From Paraburkholderia phenoliruptrix (GTDB taxonomy: Bacteria; Pseudomonadota; Gammaproteobacteria; Burkholderiales; Burkholderiaceae), in assembly GCF_902859825.1 (NCBI RefSeq), contig NZ_CADIKB010000031.1, positions 1 through 64,000 of the forward strand: 64,000 bases of DNA, given 5' to 3'. The notes under the pieces are model-generated. The model worked only from the letters and a program-made list of their open reading frames with translations. It was not told the DNA's origin and made no database searches. Shown here one piece after another: positions 33,168-40,828 of the stretch (positions are counted from its first letter, which is position 1; every line of letters starts with the position of its first letter). The position numbers were made by a program, and so were the translations under genes.

Positions 33168-33583
33168 CGCGGGGCCAGCACGAAGCTCACCTGAGCCGAC
33201 TGTGCGTCCTGTTCGTGGCTGTGCTCAAGCCGATGCGTTGCGCGAGTGGCGAGTTCTTTCAGCACGAAGTAGTCCGACGCGCGCGTGACGCCTATCAGCC
33301 ACGGCGTCGTGCCGGCATCGGCGGATTCGCTCAGCAGCGGTAGGAGCCTCAGGTGCCACAGCAGGCCGATGTCGCCGCCGGTTTCGAAAACGGGCAGGTT
33401 CATCGCCGTGGTGTAGCGGGCGAATGCGGCGCTTGCGGCGCTCGCGGGCAAGCTCGAATCGGCAATCGCGAACGTGCCGCCGCGCGCCGCGGCGTGCGCG
33501 AGCCCAGCCCACGGCAAGGCCCACGCCGAGCCCGCCGGGGTGGAAAGCCATGCACTCGTCATCATGAAAGTGCGCCGGTCCAT
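33164..33583 (-). CDS. Small exported protein beside the flavin oxidase
   Basis: This 139-residue protein starts MDRRTFMMTSAW, which looks like a Tat twin-arginine signal, followed by a hydrophobic stretch ending at AHAAA. The mature part (about 110 residues) has no recognised domain. GGAGA lies 8 nt before the ATG. The gene follows the VAO-type oxidase by 54 bp in the same direction and is likely the last gene of the ECF-led operon. It might be a small redox or assembly partner, but that is conjecture. Confidence 0.65.
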   Translation of the reverse strand: MDRRTFMMTSAWLSTPAGSAWALPWAGLAHAAARGGTFAIADSSLPASAASAAFARYTTAMNLPVFETGGDIGLLWHLRLLPLLSESADAGTTPWLIGVTRASDYFVLKELATRATHRLEHSHEQDAQSAQVSFVLAPR

Positions 33584-33637
33584 GGTGGTTCTCCGCTGAC
33601 CTCATGCGTGCCCCGTTGCGCTCACGCGATCGCGCGA

Positions 33638-35215
33638 TCACGTATAACCGCGACGATCGCGCCACGCCGCCGGCCAGATGCCCTGCTTGCCCGGCGCGAG
33701 AATACCGTTAGGGTCGAGCGCGTCCTTGATTGTTTCCGAGAGCCGCAGCAACGCGCCGTCGTTGAAACTGTATTGCGCAGCGGCAAAGTCCATGTACGCG
33801 AGGTGCGCGCGGTATTCGCCGTAGCCGGCCGCGCGCGCGTCGCTCATCAGCGAGCGCAGCAGCGCGCCCGCCTGCTCGACCTGACCTGCGTCGTCGCGAT
33901 CGAAAATCGCCGCGAAGATGTGGTGCAGATGACGCACGCCGGCAGTAAAGCCGCCGTAGTAATCGAAGCCATATTCCGCCGCGCGCGCCTTGACCATGAA
34001 GTATTGGCGCAGCGCATCGCGCCCGGTTGCGGGACACACCGGCGTGAAATCCACATGGGCGCCCGCGCCGCCGCGCCAGTCGAGCATGCGAAAAGCGCTC
34101 ATCGCCGGGATGCCGGCAAGATTGCGGTCGCCGCCCGCGACGGGCTCTGCGTCGCCTGAATAGCGTCTGGCGGAAAGCCGCGCGTCCTTCACGCGCGCGA
34201 AGGCCCGCTGAACGATCGCATAGCGCGCGTCGATCAGCTCCGGCGTGCCGTACAGCGCGAAATGCAGATTCCAGCGGCCCACGTTCAGCTTGTCGAGCAT
34301 CGCGGCCACCGCGTTTCCGGGCATCGCGCCCGGACCGTCGTACCACTCGCGGCGCGCCGACAGCCCGGCTGCGCGCCGCAAGCCGCCTTCGATCACCGCC
34401 TGATTGCGGATCGTTTCGTCAAGACGCAACGGCCGCAGTATCTCGACGATCGCTTCCAGATCCGTTTCATGGCGAAACTGGATTTCGCCGAGCAGATACG
34501 CGGGCGGCGCCGGCATCAGCCACACGCCGAGTTGGGTGACGACGCCGTAGTTGGACTGCATGAACATCGCGTCGAACGACGGTCCGTAGCCCGGCTGGTA
34601 GAGCTGCCACGCGGTGCTGGTGTCGATCGCGCCCATGCCGGTGCGCAGCACGTCGCCGTTGGCGAGCACCACTTCCATCCCGCATTGCGTGGCCGCATGA
34701 TCGCCGTACGGCGTATAGCCGAAGCCGCGCTCGAGCGTATTGCCGACCACGCTGCCCCAGCCCGCCGCCGGCGGATCGACCCACAGCCGGTAGCCGCGCT
34801 CCCTCAGATGCGCGTGCAGATCGAAGTAGCTGACGCCCGGCTCGACTAGCGCATAGGCGAGCGTCTCGTTCACTTCGAGGATGCGGTTCATCCGTTGCAG
34901 ATCCAGCACGACGGAGCCCGTCAGACGGGGCGCCGCGCCGCCGTATGCGAAGTTGCGCCCGGTGGAGACGGTCCACAACGGAATGCGATAGTGATTGGCC
35001 ACGCGCAGAATGGCGCGAATTTCTTCGACGGATGCGGGCAGCAGCGCGGCACTCGCCGCAAACGCCGCGCGCTCGCCGGGCGCGAACGGGTCGAGATAGG
35101 CCGAGCGTCCGGCCGCCGAATCGACCACATGCTGCTCGCCGACGATCGCCCGCCACGCGGCCAGCGCCGCGTCGAACTGCGCGGCGGAAAGCTTCGGCGG
35201 CAACTGGCGGCTCAA
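33638..35215 (-). CDS. FAD-linked oxidase, vanillyl-alcohol oxidase / 4-cresol dehydrogenase type
   Basis: This 525-residue flavoprotein has the PCMH FAD-binding fold (residues about 45-220: PLWTVSTGRNFAYGGAAP, VLDLQRMNRILEVNE, PPAAGWGSVVGNTLERGFGYT). The C-terminal cap typical of VAO family enzymes ends in LDPNGILAPGKQGIWP. Such enzymes oxidise p-cresol, eugenol or vanillyl-alcohol-type phenols. No cytochrome c partner is adjacent. I choose a TTG start at 35215 because GGAGG stands 8 nt upstream and homology begins at once. An ATG at 35380 would overlap the anti-sigma gene and add 55 residues with a repeated NSG peptide. Confidence 0.88.
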   Translation of the reverse strand: MSRQLPPKLSAAQFDAALAAWRAIVGEQHVVDSAAGRSAYLDPFAPGERAAFAASAALLPASVEEIRAILRVANHYRIPLWTVSTGRNFAYGGAAPRLTGSVVLDLQRMNRILEVNETLAYALVEPGVSYFDLHAHLRERGYRLWVDPPAAGWGSVVGNTLERGFGYTPYGDHAATQCGMEVVLANGDVLRTGMGAIDTSTAWQLYQPGYGPSFDAMFMQSNYGVVTQLGVWLMPAPPAYLLGEIQFRHETDLEAIVEILRPLRLDETIRNQAVIEGGLRRAAGLSARREWYDGPGAMPGNAVAAMLDKLNVGRWNLHFALYGTPELIDARYAIVQRAFARVKDARLSARRYSGDAEPVAGGDRNLAGIPAMSAFRMLDWRGGAGAHVDFTPVCPATGRDALRQYFMVKARAAEYGFDYYGGFTAGVRHLHHIFAAIFDRDDAGQVEQAGALLRSLMSDARAAGYGEYRAHLAYMDFAAAQYSFNDGALLRLSETIKDALDPNGILAPGKQGIWPAAWRDRRGYT

Positions 35216-35285
35216 GGGCGTGTCCTCCGCGGCGTGCGCGGCTCTTCCGGGCGCGTGGCGATTACCACTCTGGCCACTATTCCCA

Positions 35286-36152
35286 CTATTGCCACGCTTC
35301 CGGCTTGCCGCCGAGCGCGCTGCACACGTCCACGGCGATCGCGCGCAGCTTGCCTTCCGCGATGGGTCCCGACAATGCATAGCCCATGCCGTCGCTGATC
35401 CAGTAGAAGGTGCGCCGGTTGCCGTCGCGCAGCAGCCGGAAGGCGTTCTCGTCGCGCGCCGTGCCCGTCACGTACAGCGTGAGGCGCGCGCCCGCGCGGT
35501 TCTCGTACATGAATTGCGCAGCGGGCCCCGCGTCGCCGGGCAATAGCCGCCCACCCACCAGCGAGTAACCGTATTCCTGCAACGACGGCACCGAAAGCGG
35601 CCGGTTCAGCCGCCTGGAGAGCCAGTTGATCAGATGCTCTTCCTCGCTCGCCGCCACTTCCACGGGATGCCGCCGCTCCGGCGTGTAGACCGCATACGCA
35701 ATGTCGGCGCGCTCGGCGAAACTCGGGGCGCGTGCGCCCAGGCCGTTCCATGCGCCGCCGGTCAGGCGCGGCGCGAGCGGGCCGAGCGCGAACGCGAGCC
35801 CGGCGCCCAGAGCGAGCCAGCACGCGGCGACTCCGACATGCCGCCACCACGGCGTGCGCGGACGCAGCACGATGACGGCGGGGTCGTCGGCGCTCGGCGA
35901 TGAGTCGTGGCCAGGAAGCGGCGCGTGGCTCGCGGCAGCGCGCGGCGTATCGGCCTGCGGCGCGCCGCACAACACACGCAGCGCGGCTTTTTGCGCGCGC
36001 CAGGCGGCCACCCGCGCGGCGGCTTGCGGATGCTCTGCGAGCAGCGCGGCAATGCGCTCGCGCTCGCCGGGGGACACCTCGTCGTCGACGAACGCCGACA
36101 GCGCTCGCAGATCCACCCCGTCGGGCAAGCTGGCATCGTGGTCGTTATTCAT
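35286..36152 (-). CDS. Membrane anti-sigma factor
   Basis: This 288-residue protein has a cytoplasmic N-terminal anti-sigma segment (LRALSAFVDDEVSPGERERIAALL; RVAAWRAQKAALR), one membrane helix near residue 95-120 (WWRHVGVAACWLALGAGLAFAL) and a periplasmic domain of about 160 residues. No HxxxCxxC zinc motif is present, so it is not a ZAS type. Its ATG overlaps the ECF sigma stop by 4 bp, the usual sign of a cognate pair. It should hold the sigma factor inactive until an envelope signal releases it. Confidence 0.85.
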   Translation of the reverse strand: MNNDHDASLPDGVDLRALSAFVDDEVSPGERERIAALLAEHPQAAARVAAWRAQKAALRVLCGAPQADTPRAAASHAPLPGHDSSPSADDPAVIVLRPRTPWWRHVGVAACWLALGAGLAFALGPLAPRLTGGAWNGLGARAPSFAERADIAYAVYTPERRHPVEVAASEEEHLINWLSRRLNRPLSVPSLQEYGYSLVGGRLLPGDAGPAAQFMYENRAGARLTLYVTGTARDENAFRLLRDGNRRTFYWISDGMGYALSGPIAEGKLRAIAVDVCSALGGKPEAWQ

Positions 36153-36700
36153 CGCGGATTTCTCACTACTTTCAGCGGCGGCTTGCGCGCCGGCCCTTGC
36201 CTCGCCCCTTCGCCGGTCCCCTCGGCGGGCCCTTCCAGCAACACGCGCAGATGCTCGCGCGCGCGCGACAGACGCGACATCACCGTGCCCACCGGCACGC
36301 CGAGCGCTTTTGACGTCTCCTGATACGTCAGTTCCTCCACGCAGACGAGCAGCAGCACCTCACGCTGCTCGAGCGGCAGGCAATACAGCGCGCGCTGCAG
36401 ATCGCGCAGCACGAGCCCGTCGACCTCGCGTGGCGGCGCCTCGAGATTGCGCCAGGGGGCGCTTTCTTCGTCGACGGCAATCTCGCGGCGGCCGCGCAAT
36501 TGATCGATATACAGATGCCGCAGGATGGTGAGCAGCCACGCGCGCAGATTGCTGTTCGGCCGGAACGCCGTCCAGCGCGCGAGCGCGCGCTCCGCCGTGT
36601 CCTGCACGAGGTCGTCGGCCCACGCGCGGTCACCCGTCAGCGCCCGCGCATAGCGGCGCAGCTGCGGGAGCCACGCAATCACTTCGGCTTCGAAGCTCAC
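36149..36700 (-). CDS. ECF RNA polymerase sigma factor
   Basis: This 183-residue protein has sigma region 2 (WLPQLRRYARALTGDRAWADDLVQDTAERAL; LRAWLLTILRHLYIDQLRGRR) and region 4 (LPLEQREVLLLVCVEELTYQETSKALGVPVGTVMSRLSRAREHLR). It is coupled to the anti-sigma gene by a 4-bp overlap. The downstream genes (flavin oxidase, small exported protein) are the probable targets along with its own operon. The inducing signal is unknown. Confidence 0.93.
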   Translation of the reverse strand: MSFEAEVIAWLPQLRRYARALTGDRAWADDLVQDTAERALARWTAFRPNSNLRAWLLTILRHLYIDQLRGRREIAVDEESAPWRNLEAPPREVDGLVLRDLQRALYCLPLEQREVLLLVCVEELTYQETSKALGVPVGTVMSRLSRAREHLRVLLEGPAEGTGEGARQGPARKPPLKVVRNPR

Positions 36701-36715
36701 CCGGAGCGCAAACGC

Positions 36716-36865
36716 TCAGTAGCCGCCGCCGCTGCCGCTGCCGCCGCTCCCGCTGGTGCTGGACGCGCTGCTGTCGGTCGCGGACGTGCAGGCGCTCGTG
36801 GCGAGCGAGCCCAGTGCGAGGGTGAACAGCATGAGGATCATGCCGAGAATGCGGGTGGATTTCAT
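36716..36865 (-). CDS. Small exported/lipoprotein-like peptide
   Basis: This 49-residue product has a hydrophobic signal (MKSTRILGMILMLFTLALG) ending at TSAC and a Ser/Gly-rich tail (SGSGGSGSGGGY). The cysteine could be lipidated, although the -3 residue is not the usual Leu. A GGAGA site lies 8 nt before the ATG. It stops 15 bp before the ECF sigma start and is in the same direction, so it may be the first gene of that operon. The longer in-frame ORF upstream lacks a good start. Confidence 0.65.
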   Translation of the reverse strand: MKSTRILGMILMLFTLALGSLATSACTSATDSSASSTSGSGGSGSGGGY

Positions 36866-37040
36866 GTGAGTCTCCATCTGGGCCAGAGTGGGCGGTTCAA
36901 CTGTGCGATGCTGTCCCTGTCTTAACGCACGGCCCCGGCGATTTATTCCGACGATGCACCGCGTGAGGCCAGCTTTTTCCGCCATTGGCGTCGGCAAGCG
37001 CCTGCTCTGGCCGAAGAAGCCGGCCAATGCCCGGCTGATT

Positions 37041-37072
37041 TGGTAACTCAACGTTACAGCCCCTAGTTACCA
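37041..37072. promoter_or_regulatory. Inverted repeat TGGTAACT...AGTTACCA upstream of hfq2
   Basis: A perfect 8-bp inverted repeat with a 16-nt centre lies between the divergent small peptide gene and hfq2. A third GTTAC sits between the arms at 37053-37057. A -10-like TATAGT follows at 37097-37102. It is a plausible operator for one or both directions. Confidence 0.5.
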
Positions 37073-37186
37073 GGTGCTTATGTGAGCGCAAGCCGTTATA
37101 GTGGACGCAGTTCGCCCGCCGACGCGTTCTGCCCCCACACAGGGTAGAATCGCGGCGAACCACCGTCTTTCTAACCTGAATTGTCC

Positions 37187-37660
37187 ATGGCTTCCGCAGA
37201 ATCGCATCCGCAAAACGACTTCATGAACGCTGCGCGCAAAGAACGAAAGCGCGTTGAGATCTACCTCGTCAACGGCATCCGCCTGACAGGGTGCATCGAG
37301 TCGTTCGACCAATATCTGGTGATGCTGCGCACGCCCGTCGGCCTGCAGGGCATCTACAAGCGCGCCATCTCGACAATCCAGCTCGACACCGGCACCCGTC
37401 CGGCGCCGCGCGCCGGCCGCCCGTCGCATGGCGAACATACTACTCGCGGACCTCACGGTTCGCGCGAGCATCGTGAACCACGTGAACCCCGCGAACCGCG
37501 CGAATCGTACGGTGCGCCGTCCGACCGGCCCGCCCCGGAACGCGGCGGTGCGTCGGATGCTCCGGTGGTCGTGACACGCCGCCGGCGTCTGTTCGGCACG
37601 GGTGGCGACGGCGGCAACCACGGCAATCACGGCGGCAGCGGCAACGGCGGGCACGAGTAA
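37187..37660 (+). CDS. hfq2: RNA chaperone Hfq2 with long disordered tail
   Basis: This 157-residue protein begins with an Sm fold like Hfq (residues 10-65). Sm1 is VEIYLVNGIRLTGCIESFDQYLVML and Sm2 is YKRAIST, where canonical Hfq has YKHAIST. The C-terminal 90 residues are low-complexity: charged REP repeats (HREPREPREPRES) and Gly/Asn/His-rich end (GGNHGNHGGSGNGG). Burkholderia cenocepacia carries a second Hfq with such a tail, called Hfq2. It should bind small RNAs and U-rich ends; the Arg at the Sm2 His position and the tail suggest altered RNA preference. ATG at 37187 is chosen by homology; the TTG at 37181 is possible and no clear SD is visible. Confidence 0.88.
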   Translation: MASAESHPQNDFMNAARKERKRVEIYLVNGIRLTGCIESFDQYLVMLRTPVGLQGIYKRAISTIQLDTGTRPAPRAGRPSHGEHTTRGPHGSREHREPREPREPRESYGAPSDRPAPERGGASDAPVVVTRRRRLFGTGGDGGNHGNHGGSGNGGHE

Positions 37661-37695
37661 GCAGCGGGCTCAACATGAAGCCGGGGCGGCGCCGG

Positions 37696-37920
37696 TCACT
37701 CCTGGAGAGGACCGAGCCGCTGCAGAATTTTTTCTACTCTCGCCACCTGCTGTTCCGACAGCTCAAATTTGCACTTGACCGCCAACAGCCGGCGCCGCCA
37801 GTAGCCGGCGTCCAGCATCCGCTGCGCCGGCTGCTTCGTTGCCCAATCCAGATGGTCCAACTCTGCCTCCACCACGTGTGAAGCATTGAAACGCTTCGGA
37901 CGCACGGGTTTCCTGTTCAT
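37696..37920 (-). CDS. Small hypothetical basic protein
   Basis: This 74-residue protein (starting MNRKPVRPKRFNASHVVEAE) is predicted helical and basic, with motifs WATKQPAQRMLDAGYWRRRLL and FELSEQQVARVEKILQRLG. It has no signal peptide or recognised domain. Codon use resembles neighbouring genes, and the amino-acid pattern looks like a real, compact helical protein. The upstream extension in the same frame runs through tandem-repeat DNA and is not likely coding. The ribosome site is weak. Confidence 0.55.
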   Translation of the reverse strand: MNRKPVRPKRFNASHVVEAELDHLDWATKQPAQRMLDAGYWRRRLLAVKCKFELSEQQVARVEKILQRLGPLQE

Positions 37921-37939
37921 GGTTTTCGCTGCCTCGTGG

Positions 37940-37991
37940 TTCGTCGATTGAGTTGGTCGACTGACTGGGTCGACTGCGTTGGTCGACTGAG
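37940..37991. repeat. Four 13-bp tandem units with GTCGAC core
   Basis: Units are TTCGTCGATTGAG, TTGGTCGACTGAC, TGGGTCGACTGCG and TTGGTCGACTGAG. Three carry the palindrome GTCGAC. The array ends 20 bp upstream of the 74-residue ORF and could act as a set of operators or be a slippage product. Confidence 0.85.
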
Positions 37992-38297
37992 TTCGCGCCC
38001 CTCCCGAAGCTTGTCCTGCCCGCTCGCCGCCGGCGGTCCGATGGACCGGTCCACGCAACCGGCCGTTGATTGTTGTTGACCGCACGGCCTTCCTGCGACA
38101 CACGGAAAACGAGCCGGCGCGCCCACGTTTGAAGTTTCTGCTGATTTGATGATTGAGCGGCGCGCCCCCGCGAGCGCCCGGGCGCGTCGTTGTCGTCTCG
38201 CGTGGCGTGGCGGCGCGTCTTAGGCCGTCCGGCCAATGCCGTTGGCGCAGCGTTTGCGCTATGCTGAATCGTCGAATGTGTCCACTGGGAGCCCGCC

Positions 38298-38498
38298 ATG
38301 ACGAGCAAGAAGCCCACGGCGCCGCCGTCCGCCGGAAAGCAGACGGAGCGTGCGCTCGACTCTACGGATAGCCGCCTCGACGAGGCGCTAGAAGAAAGCT
38401 TCCCCGCGAGCGACCCGATCGCCGTCCATGACGACGACGCGCAAGGCGCGTCGAAACCGCCATCGCAACAGCCGGCGGAAGAAAAGAAGCAGCGCTAG
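38298..38498 (+). CDS. Small conserved acidic protein with SFPASDP motif
   Basis: This 66-residue hydrophilic protein contains LDEALEESFPASDPIAVHDDD, a motif found in a widespread family of very small bacterial proteins with no assigned role. Both ends are low-complexity and charged (KKPTAPPSAGKQ; AEEKKQR). GGGAG stands 8 nt before the ATG. It is likely a stand-alone gene. Confidence 0.75.
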   Translation: MTSKKPTAPPSAGKQTERALDSTDSRLDEALEESFPASDPIAVHDDDAQGASKPPSQQPAEEKKQR

Positions 38499-38654
38499 CG
38501 CGCGGCGAAAACAGGTGGCGAGCGGCCAGCGCATCGCGCGCACTATGCGTGAGCGCGATGCGGCTGCAAAGATGCGGTGTATCGCTAGCCCGGTCTGGTG
38601 GACGTTTTGGGCAACGTCACGCCGGGCTCGCGTGAAGCAGTCGGACTGTCCGGC

Positions 38655-39377
38655 TCAATGCACGGGCAAGCCGCTTTCCAGCTGCCGTTGCAGTTCGCGC
38701 ACCTGGCGCTGGGCGGCCCGCAGTTGCTCCTGCGCCGCAGACTTTTGCTGGGCCAGCGCCACGGCCTCGGCACGGGTCTGTTGCTGCTGGTTCGCCACAA
38801 TGGTCTGCTGCTGGCGGGCGACGTCGAGGTCCGCCTGCAGCCGGTTGGCGCGGCTTTGCGAGAGCGCGATCATGCGCTCCGTGAACGCCTTTTGCGCTTC
38901 GAGCTGCGTGCGGCGAATTTCCACGTCCGAGAGCTGCACGGTCTGGCGCACGAAGTCGCGGTAGATCATTTCAGCGCGCGCCGCGTCCTGCGTCTTGATG
39001 ACGCGCCAGAAGTTCTTCTGCTGGAAGAGCGCCACGTAGTACGTCATCTCCTTGCCGTGGAACAGCAAGCTTGCGCCGTAACTGCCGTTGTACGTGGTGC
39101 GCAGCTCGCTCAGGTCGGAGCCCTTGATCATCTGCTGCAATTCCGCGACGTTGCCCGCGGCGGATTGCTTCGCCTCCTCAGGCGTGAGCGCCGAAGTCTG
39201 AACCTGCGTCTGCGCCGGCAACGGCGTGGACGGCAACGCGGCTGGGGTACCGGGCTGGGAAACGACGCCGGCGGTTCCGTTGTTCTCAGGCAGGGACTGT
39301 GCGCATGCGCCTTGTGCTACCCCCAACGCCATGATCGCGGCAACGGCGATCTGTCGTAGTTTCGACTTGTGGTCCAT
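38655..39377 (-). CDS. DUF2968 exported protein with coiled coil
   Basis: This 240-residue protein has a signal peptide (LRQIAVAAIMALGVAQGACA) and a Pro/Gln/Thr-rich linker. A DUF2968 domain follows (NVAELQQMIKGSDLSELRTTYNG; YGASLLFHGKEMTYYVALFQQ; FWRVIKTQDAARAEMIYRDF). A C-terminal Gln/Ala-rich coiled coil of about 90 residues closes the protein. The family is of unknown function and mostly from Burkholderiales. It is the last gene in the leftward tad direction, 49 bp after the sigma-54 regulator. Confidence 0.82.
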   Translation of the reverse strand: MDHKSKLRQIAVAAIMALGVAQGACAQSLPENNGTAGVVSQPGTPAALPSTPLPAQTQVQTSALTPEEAKQSAAGNVAELQQMIKGSDLSELRTTYNGSYGASLLFHGKEMTYYVALFQQKNFWRVIKTQDAARAEMIYRDFVRQTVQLSDVEIRRTQLEAQKAFTERMIALSQSRANRLQADLDVARQQQTIVANQQQQTRAEAVALAQQKSAAQEQLRAAQRQVRELQRQLESGLPVH

Positions 39378-39426
39378 GTAATTCCTGCTTCGACAGTTTT
39401 TGTTTTAGTTCCCAATCGTCTCATTA

Positions 39427-40818
39427 TTACTCACTTTCGCGGGTTTCGGGCTCTTCGTCGAAAATTTGGTACTTACGCATTTTCTCCCACAGCACCTTGC
39501 GGCTGATGCCGAGATAGAGCGCCGTATCCTGACGCCGCCAGCTGTTGGCGTCGAGCGCGGCGATCACGCGGTTGCGCTCGGCCATGTCCCATTTGCTGCG
39601 GTCCACGAGCACCTCGGCTGCGCTTTCCGCCGGCACGGGCTGGCTGCTGCGCGCGAGCGCGAGGAGCCGCTGCAGGCGCGCGGCGTCCCATGCGCCGATC
39701 TGGCGCACCGTCACGCCGATCCGTTCGGCGAGGTTGCGCAGCTCGCGCACGTTGCCGGGAAAATACGTATCGGCGACGGCGTCCGCCAGCCAGTACGGCA
39801 AATCCGGCAGGCCGGCGAGGCGCTCGGCGCCCACCACCTGGGCGATGAAGGCCTTGAAGATCGCGATCTTGTCGACTGCGCCCCGCTCTTCCAGCGACGG
39901 AATCTTCAGCTCGATCACCGCGAGCCGGTAGTACAGATCCGCGCGAAAGCTGCCGTCCTTGACCAGCTGCGGCAGATGCTTGTTGGTCGCCGCAACGAGC
40001 CGGAAGTCGAGCTTGACGGGGGTCGCCGAGCCGATGCGCGTGACCGCGCTGTCCTCCAGCACGCGCAGCAGCTTGACTTGCTGGTAAAGCGGCAGATCGC
40101 CGATTTCGTCGAGAAAGAGCGTGCCGCCGTCGGCCTGCTCGAAGTAGCCCTTGTGCGCGACGACCGCGCCGGTAAACGAGCCCTTCGAGTGGCCGAAAAA
40201 GAGCGACTCGAACAGGCCGTCGGGAATTGCGCCGCAATTCACCGCGACGAACGGCCCCTTGCCGTAGCGGCTATGTTTCTCGTGCAGCAGTTGCGCGATG
40301 CGCTCCTTGCCCACGCCGGTCTCGCCGTGCACGAGCACGCTCGTGTCGCAGTCGGCGAATGTATCGACTTCGTGCAGCAGCGCCTGCATGCACTCCGAGT
40401 TGGCGATCATGGCGTCGGACTCGTGCGTCTTCGCACTGTGCGCGCGCATCTGCAGCACGAGCTTCGTGACCATGCCGCGCAGCTCGGCGCAGGTGAAGTC
40501 GAGCGGCAGGATGTGCGAGTACTCGGCCGGATACATGGAGGGATCGTGGTCGCGCGGCGCGGCGCCGACCCAGACCACCGGAATGCCGTGCGCAGCCTGC
40601 CAGTCGCGCAGAATGAACGCGCCGCTGTCGATCACCGACACGCTGATGATCGCGAGCGAAGGCCGCAGCGCCGTCCGCTCGGGCGAAATCGCGATGTCGT
40701 CGGCACGGATCACTTCGACGTCGAAGCTCGCCATGCAGCGCGCGACCCGGTCGACGATGTCGGCCTTGCCCTCCCAGACGTAAATATCGAGTTCCTCGAT
40801 TTTGGTGGTGGTTCTCAT
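39427..40818 (-). CDS. Sigma-54-dependent activator linked to the tad locus
   Basis: This is a 463-residue bacterial enhancer-binding protein. The N-terminal 120 residues resemble a receiver fold but lack the aspartate phosphoacceptor (AIISVSVIDSG), as in FleQ-like regulators. The AAA+ domain has Walker A GETGVGKE (165-172), GSFTGA (213-218, one change from GAFTGA) and Walker B LFLDEIGDLP. A Fis-type helix-turn-helix (RRQDTALYLGISRKVLWEKM) ends the protein. The ATG at 40818 lies 10 bp after the tadG stop and fits the receiver-like fold start. It should activate sigma-54 promoters, plausibly of flp or the neighbouring surface genes. Confidence 0.88.
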   Translation of the reverse strand: MRTTTKIEELDIYVWEGKADIVDRVARCMASFDVEVIRADDIAISPERTALRPSLAIISVSVIDSGAFILRDWQAAHGIPVVWVGAAPRDHDPSMYPAEYSHILPLDFTCAELRGMVTKLVLQMRAHSAKTHESDAMIANSECMQALLHEVDTFADCDTSVLVHGETGVGKERIAQLLHEKHSRYGKGPFVAVNCGAIPDGLFESLFFGHSKGSFTGAVVAHKGYFEQADGGTLFLDEIGDLPLYQQVKLLRVLEDSAVTRIGSATPVKLDFRLVAATNKHLPQLVKDGSFRADLYYRLAVIELKIPSLEERGAVDKIAIFKAFIAQVVGAERLAGLPDLPYWLADAVADTYFPGNVRELRNLAERIGVTVRQIGAWDAARLQRLLALARSSQPVPAESAAEVLVDRSKWDMAERNRVIAALDANSWRRQDTALYLGISRKVLWEKMRKYQIFDEEPETRESE

Positions 40819-40828
40819 GGTCGCCGAA

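Noticed and set aside
36716..37051. A 111-residue reading of the small peptide gene next to ECF sigma
   Set aside because: The upstream part lacks a start and ribosome site and overlaps a probable promoter region; the 49-residue form has a good GGAGA and signal peptide.
37696..38103. A 135-residue reading of the small helical protein gene
   Set aside because: The extra residues come from the 13-bp tandem repeat and low-complexity DNA, so the 74-residue form is preferred.
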